DNA of 33,938 bases from Candidatus Poribacteria bacterium. Lineage in GTDB: Bacteria; Poribacteria; WGA-4E; WGA-3G. Position 1 is the first letter of the stretch, and each line of letters opens with the position of its first letter. Location: the NCBI GenBank assembly GCA_021295735.1, contig JAGWBU010000020.1, forward strand, positions 29,115-63,052. The letters run 5' to 3'. Positions 13,751 to 23,125 of the stretch are shown in pieces. The notes under the pieces were generated by a model, which was given only the letters and a program-made list of their open reading frames with translations, made no database searches and was not told the DNA's origin. The position numbers and the translations under genes are program-made.

Positions 13751-16528
13751 CTAAAAACTATAGGACAACTTCGCGTAGTAAAGTCCACCGTTGAAACCGA
13801 ACGGTGCGGACCTCCGAGAATACGTGAACACACCAGGGGAGTCAACAATGACCTGTCCAGCACCATCCACTAATGTTCCACCGCGCGACTGTCCAATCTC
13901 GTTTTCATCAGGGACTTGATCCAACAGATTGTTCGCACCGATGGTCAGTGAAAGTCCTTCATTCAGTTGATAATTGCCTTGGATATCGGTAAGCCATTTA
14001 CCACCGTAGGTTTGACGTGCTGGATCGTCACCGCTACCTTCCTGAACAGTATATTCGCCAAAGTAGCGTAACGCTCCACCGATAGTAAGATCGCCGACGA
14101 TGTAATCTGCACTAAAGTTAATACGCGTGTTCGGCTGCCACTCTTCAATCATGGAACGTTCCTGTGATGGGAAGAGTGTATCTTCAAGACCGACAAGAAT
14201 TTCGGGTGCTTCCACATCGCCGATCACTTCAGTATCCGCATAAGTCAACGCAACTTTCAGATTGAGAAGTGATTCGTTGTCGAAAGCGTGAAGATAACCG
14301 GCGGCAACATCAACCCCTTGTGTACGTGTTTGTGCGACGTTCGTGAAGACCTGCGCGCTGTTAGCACCTGCTTCAGCTAAACCTTCAACATTATCAGCAC
14401 TAAAACTACCACTCAGCACAATACGGTCGTCAATCTGAATGAGGAATCCATCGACTGTGAACCATAATTTCTCTACTGGTTTCAGGACGACACCACCAGA
14501 GACGTTGAACGCTATCTCCTCTTTCAGTTCAGGAATACCGAGCGCACGTGCGGCGTCACTGTCATTGCGGAACGTACCAACTTCAAGCGGTATAAGTTCC
14601 TCTGTGTTACCGTCACCATCAAGGTCATCAGCATCTACTTTGAATTGTGTACTGATGTTATTGAAGTAGAGTTGTTGTAGTGAAGGTGCACGGAAACCGG
14701 TGCTACCAGCAGCGCGTACTGCAACCTGTTTTGTAAGGTCGTAACGTGCTGTTGCTTTTCCTGTAACGGTTGTTCCAAAGTCGCTATACTGTTCACCGCG
14801 CACGGCTGCGCCGACAAGAAGTCCACTCATATACGATTCAAAGTCAGCATAACCGGCAATGTTGGTTCGACTTTCGTCTGTCTCTCGGTTCGGACTGAAC
14901 CCAGGAAAGACTTGGATACCTGCAACGGCACCATCAGCACCGAGTCCAGCGTTTATCCATGAAGCAGGTTCACCTGCATGGATACCGTAGCCTTCACGCC
15001 GGAATTCTATACCGCCTGCCAAATTGATGAGAGAGGATTGATATTCCAGCGGATAGGTAACGTCCAAATTAAACGCTGTCTGTGAGAGTTCAAATCCACC
15101 TGCATCAGCAGAGGTAGGACTTGCTGCGCCGTAAGACGCATTCATAGAATTGGAGATGAAAAAGTCAAACGTATTCAACCCATGATTGACACTGGCATCA
15201 ACATTCAGGTCAGTCGCTTCGTGTGTCCACGCTGCACCAAATGCAAGAGAGACATCTTCAATACCCGTGTTAATTTCAGGCAGGAAACCGTCAGGATAAA
15301 TATCAGTTACTGTTCGTTCTGCTTGGTTTGCCCTACGATAAAAACCAGCACTATTGTTCTGACGTGTGGAATACCCACCGAATGAATACAGTTCCATGCC
15401 ACCAACAATCGGTAGACCGAAGTTGTAAAATCCGACTTTTTGTGTAGAATCGGCATCACCAATACGGAAGTTTTGACGATCAAATGTGTATTCACGTGAA
15501 TCAAACCATACCGGTTTTTCTGTTACCGTTCCATCATCATTTTCAATTTCAAGCATGTGGTCAGCAGGTCTGCCCTGATCTTCTTCTACCCAATCATATT
15601 GACGTGTGCCTGTGAGACCCGCGCGGTTCGTGCGGTATCTGTCGCGCCATTCTGCTGTCAGGTTAATAAAACCAGATTCACCCACTTTCATACCGTAATT
15701 GGCGTTTCCGATCCATGTATCGCCATCACCTTCGTAGGTTTGTCCCCAATAAAAGTTGGCGTCGCCCGTATCAACATCGTCTTTCAGCACAATGTTGATT
15801 ACACCGGCAATAGCATCAGAACCGTATTGTGCAGCGGCACCATCACGTAGTACCTCAATCCGTTTGATAGCGGAAGATGGTATCGCGTTGAAATCTGTGC
15901 CAGCGGTACCACGACCTACCGAAGTGTTGATGTGTAACAACGCACTTTTGTGACGACGTTTGCCGTTAACAAGCACCAATGTTTGGTCTGGTCCCAAACC
16001 TCGTAAAGTAGCAGGACGTAACGCATCCGTTCCATCACTAATTGAGGAACTTGAAAAGTTAAAGGATGGCACTAACATCTGTAGTATACGTCCAGTCTCA
16101 GATTGTCCTGTGAGACTAAGCTGTTCTCTCTCAACCACATCAATCGGCGCGGGTGCCTGCAATGCACGCCGTCCAATACTCCGTGTACCTACTACAACGA
16201 CCGATTCTATAGTTTGGATAGGGGCAAGTACCACCGTTAATTCTTCCTGTCCTGCGGTAACATTAACCCGCCTATCAGCGAAACCGAGTGCCGTTATTTG
16301 CACTGCCTGCGCACCTGCCACATCACTAAACATGGCTGTGCCGTTATCATCTGTTGTCTGTTCTTCGCTACCAATCAGCACCTTTGCTGATGGAATTGCG
16401 CTCCCATCTTGGTCTTGAACGACCACTTTAAGAGCGTCTGCATTTGCTGTCAACGGTATTACTGAGACGATGCCGAATAAAATTGCGACAACATACCAAA
16501 AACACCTATTATTCTCTGAAATTAGCAT
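13751..16528 (-). CDS. TonB-dependent outer-membrane receptor with N-terminal carboxypeptidase-regulatory-like domain
   Basis: 925 aa. ATG 16528 has AAGGAG upstream. The signal peptide is about 1-30, ending PLTANA. A CarboxypepD_reg-like beta sandwich (about 33-103) precedes the plug (about 108-250: VVVVGTRS, LRGLGPDQTLVLVNGKRR, RIEVLRDGAAAQYGSDAIAG). The 22-strand barrel follows and ends in YAKLSYSF with a terminal phenylalanine, as outer-membrane beta barrels do. It imports a bulky ligand with TonB energy. No linked SusD gene is present. It carries its own terminator and is likely monocistronic. Ligand unknown, perhaps a sugar or lipid used by the neighbouring enzymes. Confidence 0.93.
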   Translation of the reverse strand: MLISENNRCFWYVVAILFGIVSVIPLTANADALKVVVQDQDGSAIPSAKVLIGSEEQTTDDNGTAMFSDVAGAQAVQITALGFADRRVNVTAGQEELTVVLAPIQTIESVVVVGTRSIGRRALQAPAPIDVVEREQLSLTGQSETGRILQMLVPSFNFSSSSISDGTDALRPATLRGLGPDQTLVLVNGKRRHKSALLHINTSVGRGTAGTDFNAIPSSAIKRIEVLRDGAAAQYGSDAIAGVINIVLKDDVDTGDANFYWGQTYEGDGDTWIGNANYGMKVGESGFINLTAEWRDRYRTNRAGLTGTRQYDWVEEDQGRPADHMLEIENDDGTVTEKPVWFDSREYTFDRQNFRIGDADSTQKVGFYNFGLPIVGGMELYSFGGYSTRQNNSAGFYRRANQAERTVTDIYPDGFLPEINTGIEDVSLAFGAAWTHEATDLNVDASVNHGLNTFDFFISNSMNASYGAASPTSADAGGFELSQTAFNLDVTYPLEYQSSLINLAGGIEFRREGYGIHAGEPASWINAGLGADGAVAGIQVFPGFSPNRETDESRTNIAGYADFESYMSGLLVGAAVRGEQYSDFGTTVTGKATARYDLTKQVAVRAAGSTGFRAPSLQQLYFNNISTQFKVDADDLDGDGNTEELIPLEVGTFRNDSDAARALGIPELKEEIAFNVSGGVVLKPVEKLWFTVDGFLIQIDDRIVLSGSFSADNVEGLAEAGANSAQVFTNVAQTRTQGVDVAAGYLHAFDNESLLNLKVALTYADTEVIGDVEAPEILVGLEDTLFPSQERSMIEEWQPNTRINFSADYIVGDLTIGGALRYFGEYTVQEGSGDDPARQTYGGKWLTDIQGNYQLNEGLSLTIGANNLLDQVPDENEIGQSRGGTLVDGAGQVIVDSPGVFTYSRRSAPFGFNGGLYYAKLSYSF

Positions 16529-16854
16529 ACTTTTACTCCTTAGGTTTTAGTTTTAAATAGTATCTGTAATTTTATAGATTATGAAGTGGAACCACAAAAA
16601 CCCCTGATGTTTATCTGTGTTTCCACTCAAAACACTATAATTATGACCTATTCTGTTGTAAAATGCAAATGAAATTGTTTTCTTATGATTTTCCCTCTAT
16701 TTCATAGAAAAGAAAATTGCGATCCAAACGCATTGATTTTTTAACAATAAACTCAAATTTTATGCTAAACTTAAATGTGTTATTATCATCTTTGACAATT
16801 TTCCACAGACACTATTGTCTGTTCTGAATTTATTGCTGGTAGAAAGAGAACAAC
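16529..16854. promoter_or_regulatory. Divergent intergenic region, no certain promoter
   Basis: This is 326 nt between the TonB receptor (-) and the acyl-CoA ligase (+), so promoters for both must lie here or within the gene ends. TTGACA at 16792-16797 with TATTGT at 16813 is a possible plus-strand promoter, but the spacer is only 15 nt. ACACTATAATT at about 16631 with GACCTATTCTG after it is closely similar to 23279-23300 upstream of the sigma factor gene. No gene or complete repeat is seen. Confidence 0.35.
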
Positions 16855-18483
16855 ATGCTTGGCACAATGATGAACTATCCCTTAACACTCGCGCAGATTT
16901 TAGAGCATGCGCACTGTATCCATGGAGATAAGCAGGTTCACTCACTGTTGCCAAATGGAAGATTGCATACCTATAACTACGATACGTTATACCTTCGTGT
17001 CAAGCAATTAGCAAACGCTATCACCACATTGGGTGGACGACCAGGTGATAGAGTCGCAACTTTCGCATCTAACACGTATCAACACTTAGAACTCTGCTGT
17101 GCAGTTCCTTATGCTGGCGCAATCATTCACCCGCTCAATGTGCGGCTCGCACCAGCACAACTCGCAAAAATTGTGGCGGAAGCAGATGATAAACTCATTT
17201 TTGTTGATGGAGCTTGTGCCGAACAGTTTTCTCAACTACAACATAAGATTGACTGCAAGCATGTTATTTTTTTTAATATAGATACTAGACAGAATCAAAA
17301 CCTCGGCAACCTTTCTATTGAATATGAACAGTTTCTTTCCGAAGCAGATGATGATTATACATCGGATATTCAGGACGAAAATTGGGCAATGGCATTATGC
17401 TACACAAGCGGAACAGATGGTGAACCGAAGGGAGTTCTCTACACACATCGTTCAATGTTTCTCCATACTTTAGCGGTTAATCAAGCAGATGTGTTCGGAC
17501 TAACCGAATTGGATGTAGTCATGCCGCTTGTTCCGATGTTCCACGCTATGGGATGGGGATTACCTTATGCGTCAATGTTTGCCGGTGCGGATATTGTATT
17601 TGCTAATGCGAATCATGAGCGAATCGTTGACCTCATCGCTGAAACTGGTGTTACCGTTGCTGCCGGCGTACCGACAGTCTGGACGAAACTTCTTCCTGAA
17701 TTGCGAGAAAGAAAACAAGACATATCTTCATTACAGCGACTGATTGTCGGTGGTGAACCGATGCCATCTACACTCATTGAGGTTTATGAGGAGGAACTTG
17801 GGGTTGAGGTGCGCCATGCATGGGGTATGACTGAAATGTCTCCAACAGGCACTTTCTCAACACTCCGTAGTGCAAATCAGCATTTGTCAGACACTGAAAA
17901 ATGGAAAATTAAAGCGATGCAGGGTAGACCTATATCCGGAGTTCAGATCCGCCTCGCAAATGAAAACCGAACCGAACTCCCTTGGGACGGAATGACAATC
18001 GGAGAATTACAGGTAAAAAGTCCTTGGACAGCGCGCAGCTACTACAAAAATGAACCGACACCCGAACATTTCACTGCTGACGGATGGTTGCGAACAGGTG
18101 ATCTTGCGACTATCGACGCTGAAGGTTACATGCAGATTGTTGACCGCGCGAAGGCAATAATCCGCAGTGGTGGGGAATCTATCTCGCCTGTCGCATTAGA
18201 GAATGTCCTGTTAAAACATCCATCCATAAAAGACGCAGCGGTTATCGGCATCTCAGATGAAAAGTGGGGTGAACGACCACTTGCTATTGTTGTCCTCTCA
18301 CCACAGAAAACTGAAAATATCTCGGAGATACTAAAACAACATCTTGCCACTGGTTTTCCCAAATTCTGGATTCCTGACAAGTTTGTTGTTGTTGATGAAA
18401 TACCGAAAACAGGTGTTGGCAAAACCGACAAGCATGCTATTATGGAATTGATCACAGCAAGCCAAAAAGGAGAATTGCTATGA
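16855..18483 (+). CDS. AMP-dependent acyl-CoA synthetase/ligase
   Basis: 542 aa, ANL superfamily. The ATP-binding P-loop motif is YTSGTDGEPKG (183-193), VPMFHAMGW lies at 226-234, the adenine-binding motif is WGMTEMSP (323-330), and TGDLATID appears at about 414-421. The hinge is DRAKAIIRSGGE (430-441), where the usual D of DRxKD is A, and the C-terminal catalytic lysine is K522 in KTGVGKTDK. It activates a carboxylic acid, likely a medium- or long-chain fatty acid, to acyl-CoA via acyl-AMP. The upstream SD is weak (AAAGAGA); ATG 16867 and 16870 are alternatives. Its stop overlaps the next start by 4 nt. Confidence 0.92.
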   Translation: MLGTMMNYPLTLAQILEHAHCIHGDKQVHSLLPNGRLHTYNYDTLYLRVKQLANAITTLGGRPGDRVATFASNTYQHLELCCAVPYAGAIIHPLNVRLAPAQLAKIVAEADDKLIFVDGACAEQFSQLQHKIDCKHVIFFNIDTRQNQNLGNLSIEYEQFLSEADDDYTSDIQDENWAMALCYTSGTDGEPKGVLYTHRSMFLHTLAVNQADVFGLTELDVVMPLVPMFHAMGWGLPYASMFAGADIVFANANHERIVDLIAETGVTVAAGVPTVWTKLLPELRERKQDISSLQRLIVGGEPMPSTLIEVYEEELGVEVRHAWGMTEMSPTGTFSTLRSANQHLSDTEKWKIKAMQGRPISGVQIRLANENRTELPWDGMTIGELQVKSPWTARSYYKNEPTPEHFTADGWLRTGDLATIDAEGYMQIVDRAKAIIRSGGESISPVALENVLLKHPSIKDAAVIGISDEKWGERPLAIVVLSPQKTENISEILKQHLATGFPKFWIPDKFVVVDEIPKTGVGKTDKHAIMELITASQKGELL

Positions 18484-19517
18484 AAATGAAAGCTGCTATC
18501 TATTCAGGTATTGAACAAATTGCGATCCAAGAGGTAGAACTTAACGAACCACCACCCGGTTTTGTCCTTGTTGATACGAAGCAGACAGGTATCTGCGGCA
18601 GTGATCTCCACAGCTACTTCGGACATTGGGGACAATCTCATGAACACGCCGCGGGTCATGAAACATGTGGGACAGTTACTGCGCTCGGCGATGGCGTAAC
18701 AGGATTTGAGATTGGAGACAAGGTTGCAGTGGAATGTTTTTCTCACTGCGGCACATGCAAATATTGTGAAACAGGTCAATACAATCTTTGTTTCAATAGA
18801 GCCTGGATATCTCCGAATATGCACGGTGGATTTTCAGAATACACTGCAACACACCAGTCAGGTCTGTTCAAACTACCACAAGACATGACATTTGAACAAG
18901 GCGCACTTGTGGAACCGCTTGCTGTCTCGCATCGTGCTGTGGCGCGTTCAGGTGCGAATTCGCGTGACAGGATGGCAATTATAGGTGGCGGCACCATCGG
19001 TCAATTCTGTTTAGCAGATGCTGTTGCTGCGGGTGTGAAAGAGACGCTGATTACCGTCAAGTATCAACAACAAGCAGAACTCGCAAAATCCCTCGGTGCT
19101 GACCATATCGTCAACATTGGCGACACCGATGTGAGAGAATACGTCAACGACATTACTAATGGCATCGGTTTTGATGCTGTTATTGAAACGGTAGGTGGTG
19201 CAGAAAACTTCAACACTGCCACAACTATCGTTCGCAAACAGGGCACTGTCGTCCTCGTTGCTGGATACTACAAACCGCTTGAGGTAAACTTATCAACTAT
19301 CGTCTGGTCGGAGGCTTCTATTACAGGTTCTAACTGCTACGGATACAGCGGTATGGAAACCGACTTTGAAGCGGCAATTGAACTGATAGACAGCGGAAAA
19401 GTGGATGCAACAAAGTTGGTGACACACTATTATCCGCTTGAAGATATTCAGGAAGCGTTCCGTGTTTCTGCCGATAAAACCTCTGGCGCTATCAAGGTAC
19501 ATGTCTGTCAGGAGTAA
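18480..19517 (+). CDS. Zinc-dependent alcohol dehydrogenase (MDR family)
   Basis: 345 aa, starting within the stop codon of the ligase gene (ATGA) with AAAGGAGA inside that gene, so translation is coupled. Catalytic zinc ligands are C39 (GICGSD) and H60/E61 (GHE), with E145 (VEPLAV). The structural-zinc loop has four cysteines, C90, C93, C96 and C104. The NAD-binding motif is GGGTIG (169-174). It is close in layout to threonine, sorbitol and galactitol-1-phosphate dehydrogenases. It oxidises a secondary alcohol, and the operon context suggests a hydroxylated acyl or polyol compound. Confidence 0.93.
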   Translation: MKMKAAIYSGIEQIAIQEVELNEPPPGFVLVDTKQTGICGSDLHSYFGHWGQSHEHAAGHETCGTVTALGDGVTGFEIGDKVAVECFSHCGTCKYCETGQYNLCFNRAWISPNMHGGFSEYTATHQSGLFKLPQDMTFEQGALVEPLAVSHRAVARSGANSRDRMAIIGGGTIGQFCLADAVAAGVKETLITVKYQQQAELAKSLGADHIVNIGDTDVREYVNDITNGIGFDAVIETVGGAENFNTATTIVRKQGTVVLVAGYYKPLEVNLSTIVWSEASITGSNCYGYSGMETDFEAAIELIDSGKVDATKLVTHYYPLEDIQEAFRVSADKTSGAIKVHVCQE

Positions 19518-19549
19518 TACAATTCATACGATTTGGAAGGAATTTTACT

Positions 19550-20275
19550 ATGTCAAATACAAACCATAAATTAAGTCAAGAAGAGACGGATCAATTTCGG
19601 AAACAGGGATACCTCGGACCCTATACGCTCTGTAGTTCAGAAGATATGCTCAACATGCAGCCGGAAATTGAACATATACTCGAAACTGATGCACCTGACC
19701 ACAAAAATAGGGTGCATAACCGCCATCTCGATTTTCCGATAATTCATGACCTCTCAACACATCCAACCATCGTTGAACGGATGGCATCGCTATACGGACC
19801 GGATCTACTGCTCTGGCGCACTAACTTCTTCGTCAAAGAACCCGGTGCAAAAGAGATTCCGTGGCATCAAGATTTCAACTATTGGCCCCTTGAACCGCCA
19901 ATCATCATATCAGCGTGGATTGCTATTGATTCGGCAACGCTCGAAAATAGTTGTCTCCAAATTGTGCCGGGATCGCATCGCAAAGTCATCCCGCATGTAA
20001 AAGCCACTTCCGAGATGGCATTCAATCAGATGGGCGATCTTGATTTTATTGACACGTCCAATTTCGTCAATCTGGAGATGCAACCCGGTGAATTTGTGCT
20101 ATTTAATGAACGCACACTACATCATTCAGAGGCAAACCGTTCAGACAAAAGACGTATCGGATTGGCTATTCGCGTCATTGTTCCGATTGTCAAAGTCTTT
20201 GATTGGGATTCGCCACAACACGAATTGATTGTAATTCACGGCAAAGACCCTGTCCAATTCAATAAAAGGAGTTAA
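19550..20275 (+). CDS. Phytanoyl-CoA dioxygenase (PhyH) family protein
   Basis: 241 aa. The SD is GGAAGGAA before ATG 19550. Iron ligands are H106 and D108 (WHQDFNYW) and H191 (TLHHSEANRS), with R201/R202 binding 2-oxoglutarate. AWIAIDSATLENSCLQIVPG is the PhyH core. The gene is 32 nt after the alcohol dehydrogenase and 1 nt before the MDR reductase, inside a four-gene operon that begins with an acyl-CoA ligase. That makes an acyl-CoA substrate, the original PhyH reaction, more plausible here than for the other two copies, though still inference. Confidence 0.93.
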   Translation: MSNTNHKLSQEETDQFRKQGYLGPYTLCSSEDMLNMQPEIEHILETDAPDHKNRVHNRHLDFPIIHDLSTHPTIVERMASLYGPDLLLWRTNFFVKEPGAKEIPWHQDFNYWPLEPPIIISAWIAIDSATLENSCLQIVPGSHRKVIPHVKATSEMAFNQMGDLDFIDTSNFVNLEMQPGEFVLFNERTLHHSEANRSDKRRIGLAIRVIVPIVKVFDWDSPQHELIVIHGKDPVQFNKRS

Positions 20276-20276
20276 T

Positions 20277-21287
20277 ATGAATCGTCAAATAACCTTAGTT
20301 GCCCGACCTGTCGGATACCCAAAAGAATCGGATTTCAAAGTGGTTGAAACCCCAATCCCTATACCAGAAGATGGACAAGTGCTACTAAAAACCATCTACT
20401 TATCAGTTGATCCTTATATGCGAGGGAGAATGAATCAAAGGCGTTCTTACGCACCCAACGTCCAATTCAATGAAGTTATGGTAGGTGGTGTAATCGCACA
20501 GGTTATTGAATCAAAATATACCGATTTTCAGGTCGGGGATATAGTCAACGCGAGTATCGGATGGCAGGAATACGGTATTGCTCAAGGCGAAGGATTGCGG
20601 AAAATTGATCCGTCAATCGCCCCAATATCAACGGGTGCGGGTATCCTCGGTATGCCGGGATTGACCGCATACTTCGGTTTACTTGAGGTTGGCAAACTTC
20701 AAGATAATGAGACAGTGTTCGTCTCTGGTGCTGCAGGCGCGGTCGGTTCAGTTGTCGGGCAGATTGCAAAAATCAAGGGGTGTCAGGTTGTTGGGTCAGC
20801 AGGGTCAGACGAAAAGATTACTTATATTGTTGACGAACTTGGATTTGATGCTGCATTCAACTACAAGAACGTCACAGATTACCACGCAAAGTTGGCAGAA
20901 CTTTGCCCTGATGGTATTGACGTATATTTTGACAACGTTGGCGGCCGTATCACAGATGCTGTATTTCCCAATTTAAGAGTAAAGGGGCGCGTTGTGATAT
21001 GCGGACAGATTTCACAATACAACTTGGAAAATCCTGAGACGGGCCCACGCTTTCTCTGGCATCTGATTACACAACGTGCGAGAATTGAAGGTTTTCTTGT
21101 ATTTGATTATGCCGACAGACATGCGGAGGCGCTCGTTCAAATGGCAGAATGGCTCAAACAAGGCAAACTAAAATACCGAGAGACAATTGCTGCAGGCGGT
21201 ATAGAAAACGCACCTGCAGCGTTTATTAGCATGCTCAAAGGTGGCAATATCGGAAAACAACTGGTCAAAATTGCCGATCTCAGTTGA
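20277..21287 (+). CDS. NADP-dependent MDR oxidoreductase (leukotriene B4 dehydrogenase/CurA-like)
   Basis: 336 aa. AAAAGGAG overlaps the end of the preceding gene, and only 1 nt separates the two. LSVDPYMRGRM (42-52) is diagnostic of the zinc-free alkenal/prostaglandin reductase group (PTGR, CurA). The cofactor loop is GAAGAVG (151-157), and no zinc ligands are present. It reduces alpha,beta-unsaturated ketones or aldehydes with NADPH. As the last gene of the operon it could reduce an enone formed by the alcohol dehydrogenase. Confidence 0.92.
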   Translation: MNRQITLVARPVGYPKESDFKVVETPIPIPEDGQVLLKTIYLSVDPYMRGRMNQRRSYAPNVQFNEVMVGGVIAQVIESKYTDFQVGDIVNASIGWQEYGIAQGEGLRKIDPSIAPISTGAGILGMPGLTAYFGLLEVGKLQDNETVFVSGAAGAVGSVVGQIAKIKGCQVVGSAGSDEKITYIVDELGFDAAFNYKNVTDYHAKLAELCPDGIDVYFDNVGGRITDAVFPNLRVKGRVVICGQISQYNLENPETGPRFLWHLITQRARIEGFLVFDYADRHAEALVQMAEWLKQGKLKYRETIAAGGIENAPAAFISMLKGGNIGKQLVKIADLS

Positions 21288-21309
21288 TAACCCTATTTGG
21301 AAAGATAAC

Positions 21310-21525
21310 TTAACGTGCGTTCGATATAAGAAATTGGTTCATCACGTAAATTCAATTGAACCGAAGACAGCCCCAATGCGACACCCAAAACGTCCGCCTT
21401 TGCTCCAACGGAGTTTTCTATAGACATAGCACTCCGCTGGAGTGCGGAACATATCCGTCATCAAATATGCGATAGCGTGATATTATCGTGTCGGATTTCT
21501 CTAATCTATGTTGAACTCACGTTAA
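21310..21525. mobile_element. Miniature element related to family A by its ends
   Basis: The left end is TTAACGTGCGTTC (21310-21322) and the right end is GAACTCACGTTAA (21513-21525), 12 of 13 bases paired. At about 216 bp it is nearly the size of family A copy 3, but the interior is different. Inside is a GC-rich stretch with CTCCGCTGGAG. AACTTAA flanks both sides (21307-21313 and 21524-21530), partly overlapping the ends. It fills the gap between two convergent genes. Confidence 0.5.
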
Positions 21526-21526
21526 C

Positions 21527-22471
21527 TTAATATCCCTTGCGCTTATCAATCACACTGAGAAGCGGTTTATCAACGAGAAATCGCTCCAAATTATCACAAA
21601 ATAACGCAACAGTCCGATCCATCCGAATCGGTGAACCACCAGCGACGTGCGGTGTAATAATCACATTCTGCATATCCCATAACGGACTATCAGCAGGTAG
21701 TGGTTCTACAGGTGTAACATCCAACCCTGCCCCACCGATGCGTTCATCCTTTAGGGCGCGGATGAGTGCCTCCCCATCAACAATCTTGCCGCGTGTGACG
21801 TTGATAAGTAAGGCGTGTGACTGCATTTTTTGAAACACTGCATCGTCAAACATACCTTCTGTTTCTGGTGTCAAAGGGGCACAGATACACACGATGTCAG
21901 ACTCAGCAAGCAGATCATCAAATTTATCCATCTTCCAGATTTCATGGACAAACGTTGGCGCGTCAATAGCCTCAGGGTCAACAGCGATCACCTGCATTTC
22001 AAACCCCTGTGCACGACGGGCAACTTCAATCCCTGTTCCGCCAAGACCGACAATCCCAAGTGTCCGTTCACCCAGTTCCCACGTCGCCAAACGGATTGAC
22101 ATTTTATTATCCCACGTCCGTTCCCGCGCCGAACGACCTACACCCCGAATCAGCCCAAGAATCAATGCCCACGCTTGATCCGCCAGATGTGTTCCGACAA
22201 ACCCTTTCGCACTTGTCAAAATGACATCACTATCCACAAACTCTGGAAACAGAATGCCATCAACACCAGCTGCCCACACTTGTACCCACTTCAGTTGCTT
22301 TGCGTTTTCAAAAAGATCACGGTTAAATCCACCAAACACAATGTCGGTATCTACAATCTCGCGTTGCGCTTCTGCAGAATTCTTAGGTTTAACAATATTT
22401 ATCGTGTCAGAAACTGCTTCTATCTGTTGCTGTTGTTCCGATGTTATATCCGAGTTAATCAAAATTTTCAT
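21527..22471 (-). CDS. D-2-hydroxyacid dehydrogenase (NAD-dependent)
   Basis: 314 aa, SD GGAGA before ATG 22471. The nucleotide-binding motif is GLGGTG (142-147). The catalytic triad is R227 (NVTRGKIVDG), E256 (DVTPVEPLP) and H275 (TPHVAGG). The N-terminal substrate domain covers 1-95 and the end of the chain. It interconverts a 2-oxo acid and a D-2-hydroxyacid, most like glyoxylate/hydroxypyruvate reductases. It stands alone on the minus strand. The stop codon sits 2 nt from the end of the miniature element. Confidence 0.92.
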   Translation of the reverse strand: MKILINSDITSEQQQQIEAVSDTINIVKPKNSAEAQREIVDTDIVFGGFNRDLFENAKQLKWVQVWAAGVDGILFPEFVDSDVILTSAKGFVGTHLADQAWALILGLIRGVGRSARERTWDNKMSIRLATWELGERTLGIVGLGGTGIEVARRAQGFEMQVIAVDPEAIDAPTFVHEIWKMDKFDDLLAESDIVCICAPLTPETEGMFDDAVFQKMQSHALLINVTRGKIVDGEALIRALKDERIGGAGLDVTPVEPLPADSPLWDMQNVIITPHVAGGSPIRMDRTVALFCDNLERFLVDKPLLSVIDKRKGY

Positions 22472-22556
22472 TTGACATCTTCTCCATTTGTTGGTATGCT
22501 ATACATAAAACAAACTACTTTATCCAAGCGTGTTTTTCTCAAAAAGGAGGAAAAAC

Positions 22557-23066
22557 TTGATAAACTTGAATTTAAATCGTTTCTATTCCGTTTTACTTAT
22601 CATATTTTCTATTAGTCTTTTACTCACTGCTGGCTTCATAACCGGTTGTGGTGACGAGGGTGATCCAGTTACAGATATGGTCAGCGGAGATGGTGATAAA
22701 ACGACAGAACCTGAACCTACGGAACCTGTTGTTGATCCTCCAGTTGTTGAAGAACCTGAAGTCCCCGAAGAACCGAAGGTTTCCTTTAAGGATGATGTTA
22801 TGCCTATCCTCGCTGAGAGTTGTGCTACAGCAAACTGTCACGTCGCAGGACATTTCACTAACCTTGATCTATCCACCTATGATACCTTCAAAAAGGGTGG
22901 AGATAGAGGCCCCGCTTTTGTTGCAGGTGATGGAAAGGGGAGCCTTGTTGTAAAACGCATTGACGGTTCTCAGCCACCCCAAATGCCGCCAAATGGACCT
23001 CCTCTAAACGGAGAACAGATCCAACTCTTTATTGATTGGATCAATGAAGGTGCTGAAAACAACTAA
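22557..23066 (+). CDS. Lipoprotein with planctomycete-type cytochrome c domain
   Basis: 169 aa from TTG 22557, chosen because AAGGAGG ends 7 nt upstream; a GTG at 22530 would put that SD inside the gene. Signal helix 11-28, then lipobox ITGC with lipidated C31, and a proline/glutamate-rich linker (about 48-74). The C-terminal domain (76-167) resembles the cytochrome-like PSCyt1 domain: FKDDVMPILAESC, QMPPNG, LNGEQIQLFIDWINEGA. The haem motif is CATANCH, which is C-x4-C-H rather than CxxCH. M143 may be the axial ligand. Role: a membrane-anchored electron carrier, if haem is attached. Confidence 0.82.
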   Translation: MINLNLNRFYSVLLIIFSISLLLTAGFITGCGDEGDPVTDMVSGDGDKTTEPEPTEPVVDPPVVEEPEVPEEPKVSFKDDVMPILAESCATANCHVAGHFTNLDLSTYDTFKKGGDRGPAFVAGDGKGSLVVKRIDGSQPPQMPPNGPPLNGEQIQLFIDWINEGAENN

Positions 23067-23086
23067 AGCCTATCCATAAACATATT

Positions 23087-23125
23087 TGCAGGGCAGGTCA
23101 CCGCGCCTCCGCCCTGCAGGTTTTT
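23087..23125 (+). terminator. Rho-independent terminator after the lipoprotein gene
   Basis: TGCAGGGC (23087-23094) pairs with GCCCTGCA (23111-23118) across a 16-nt loop and is followed by GGTTTTTA. It lies 20 nt past the stop codon. Confidence 0.8.

Noticed and set aside
15960..16418. 152-aa frame antisense to the TonB receptor plug
   Set aside because: Serine/threonine-rich antisense product of a clear gene, with no supporting features.
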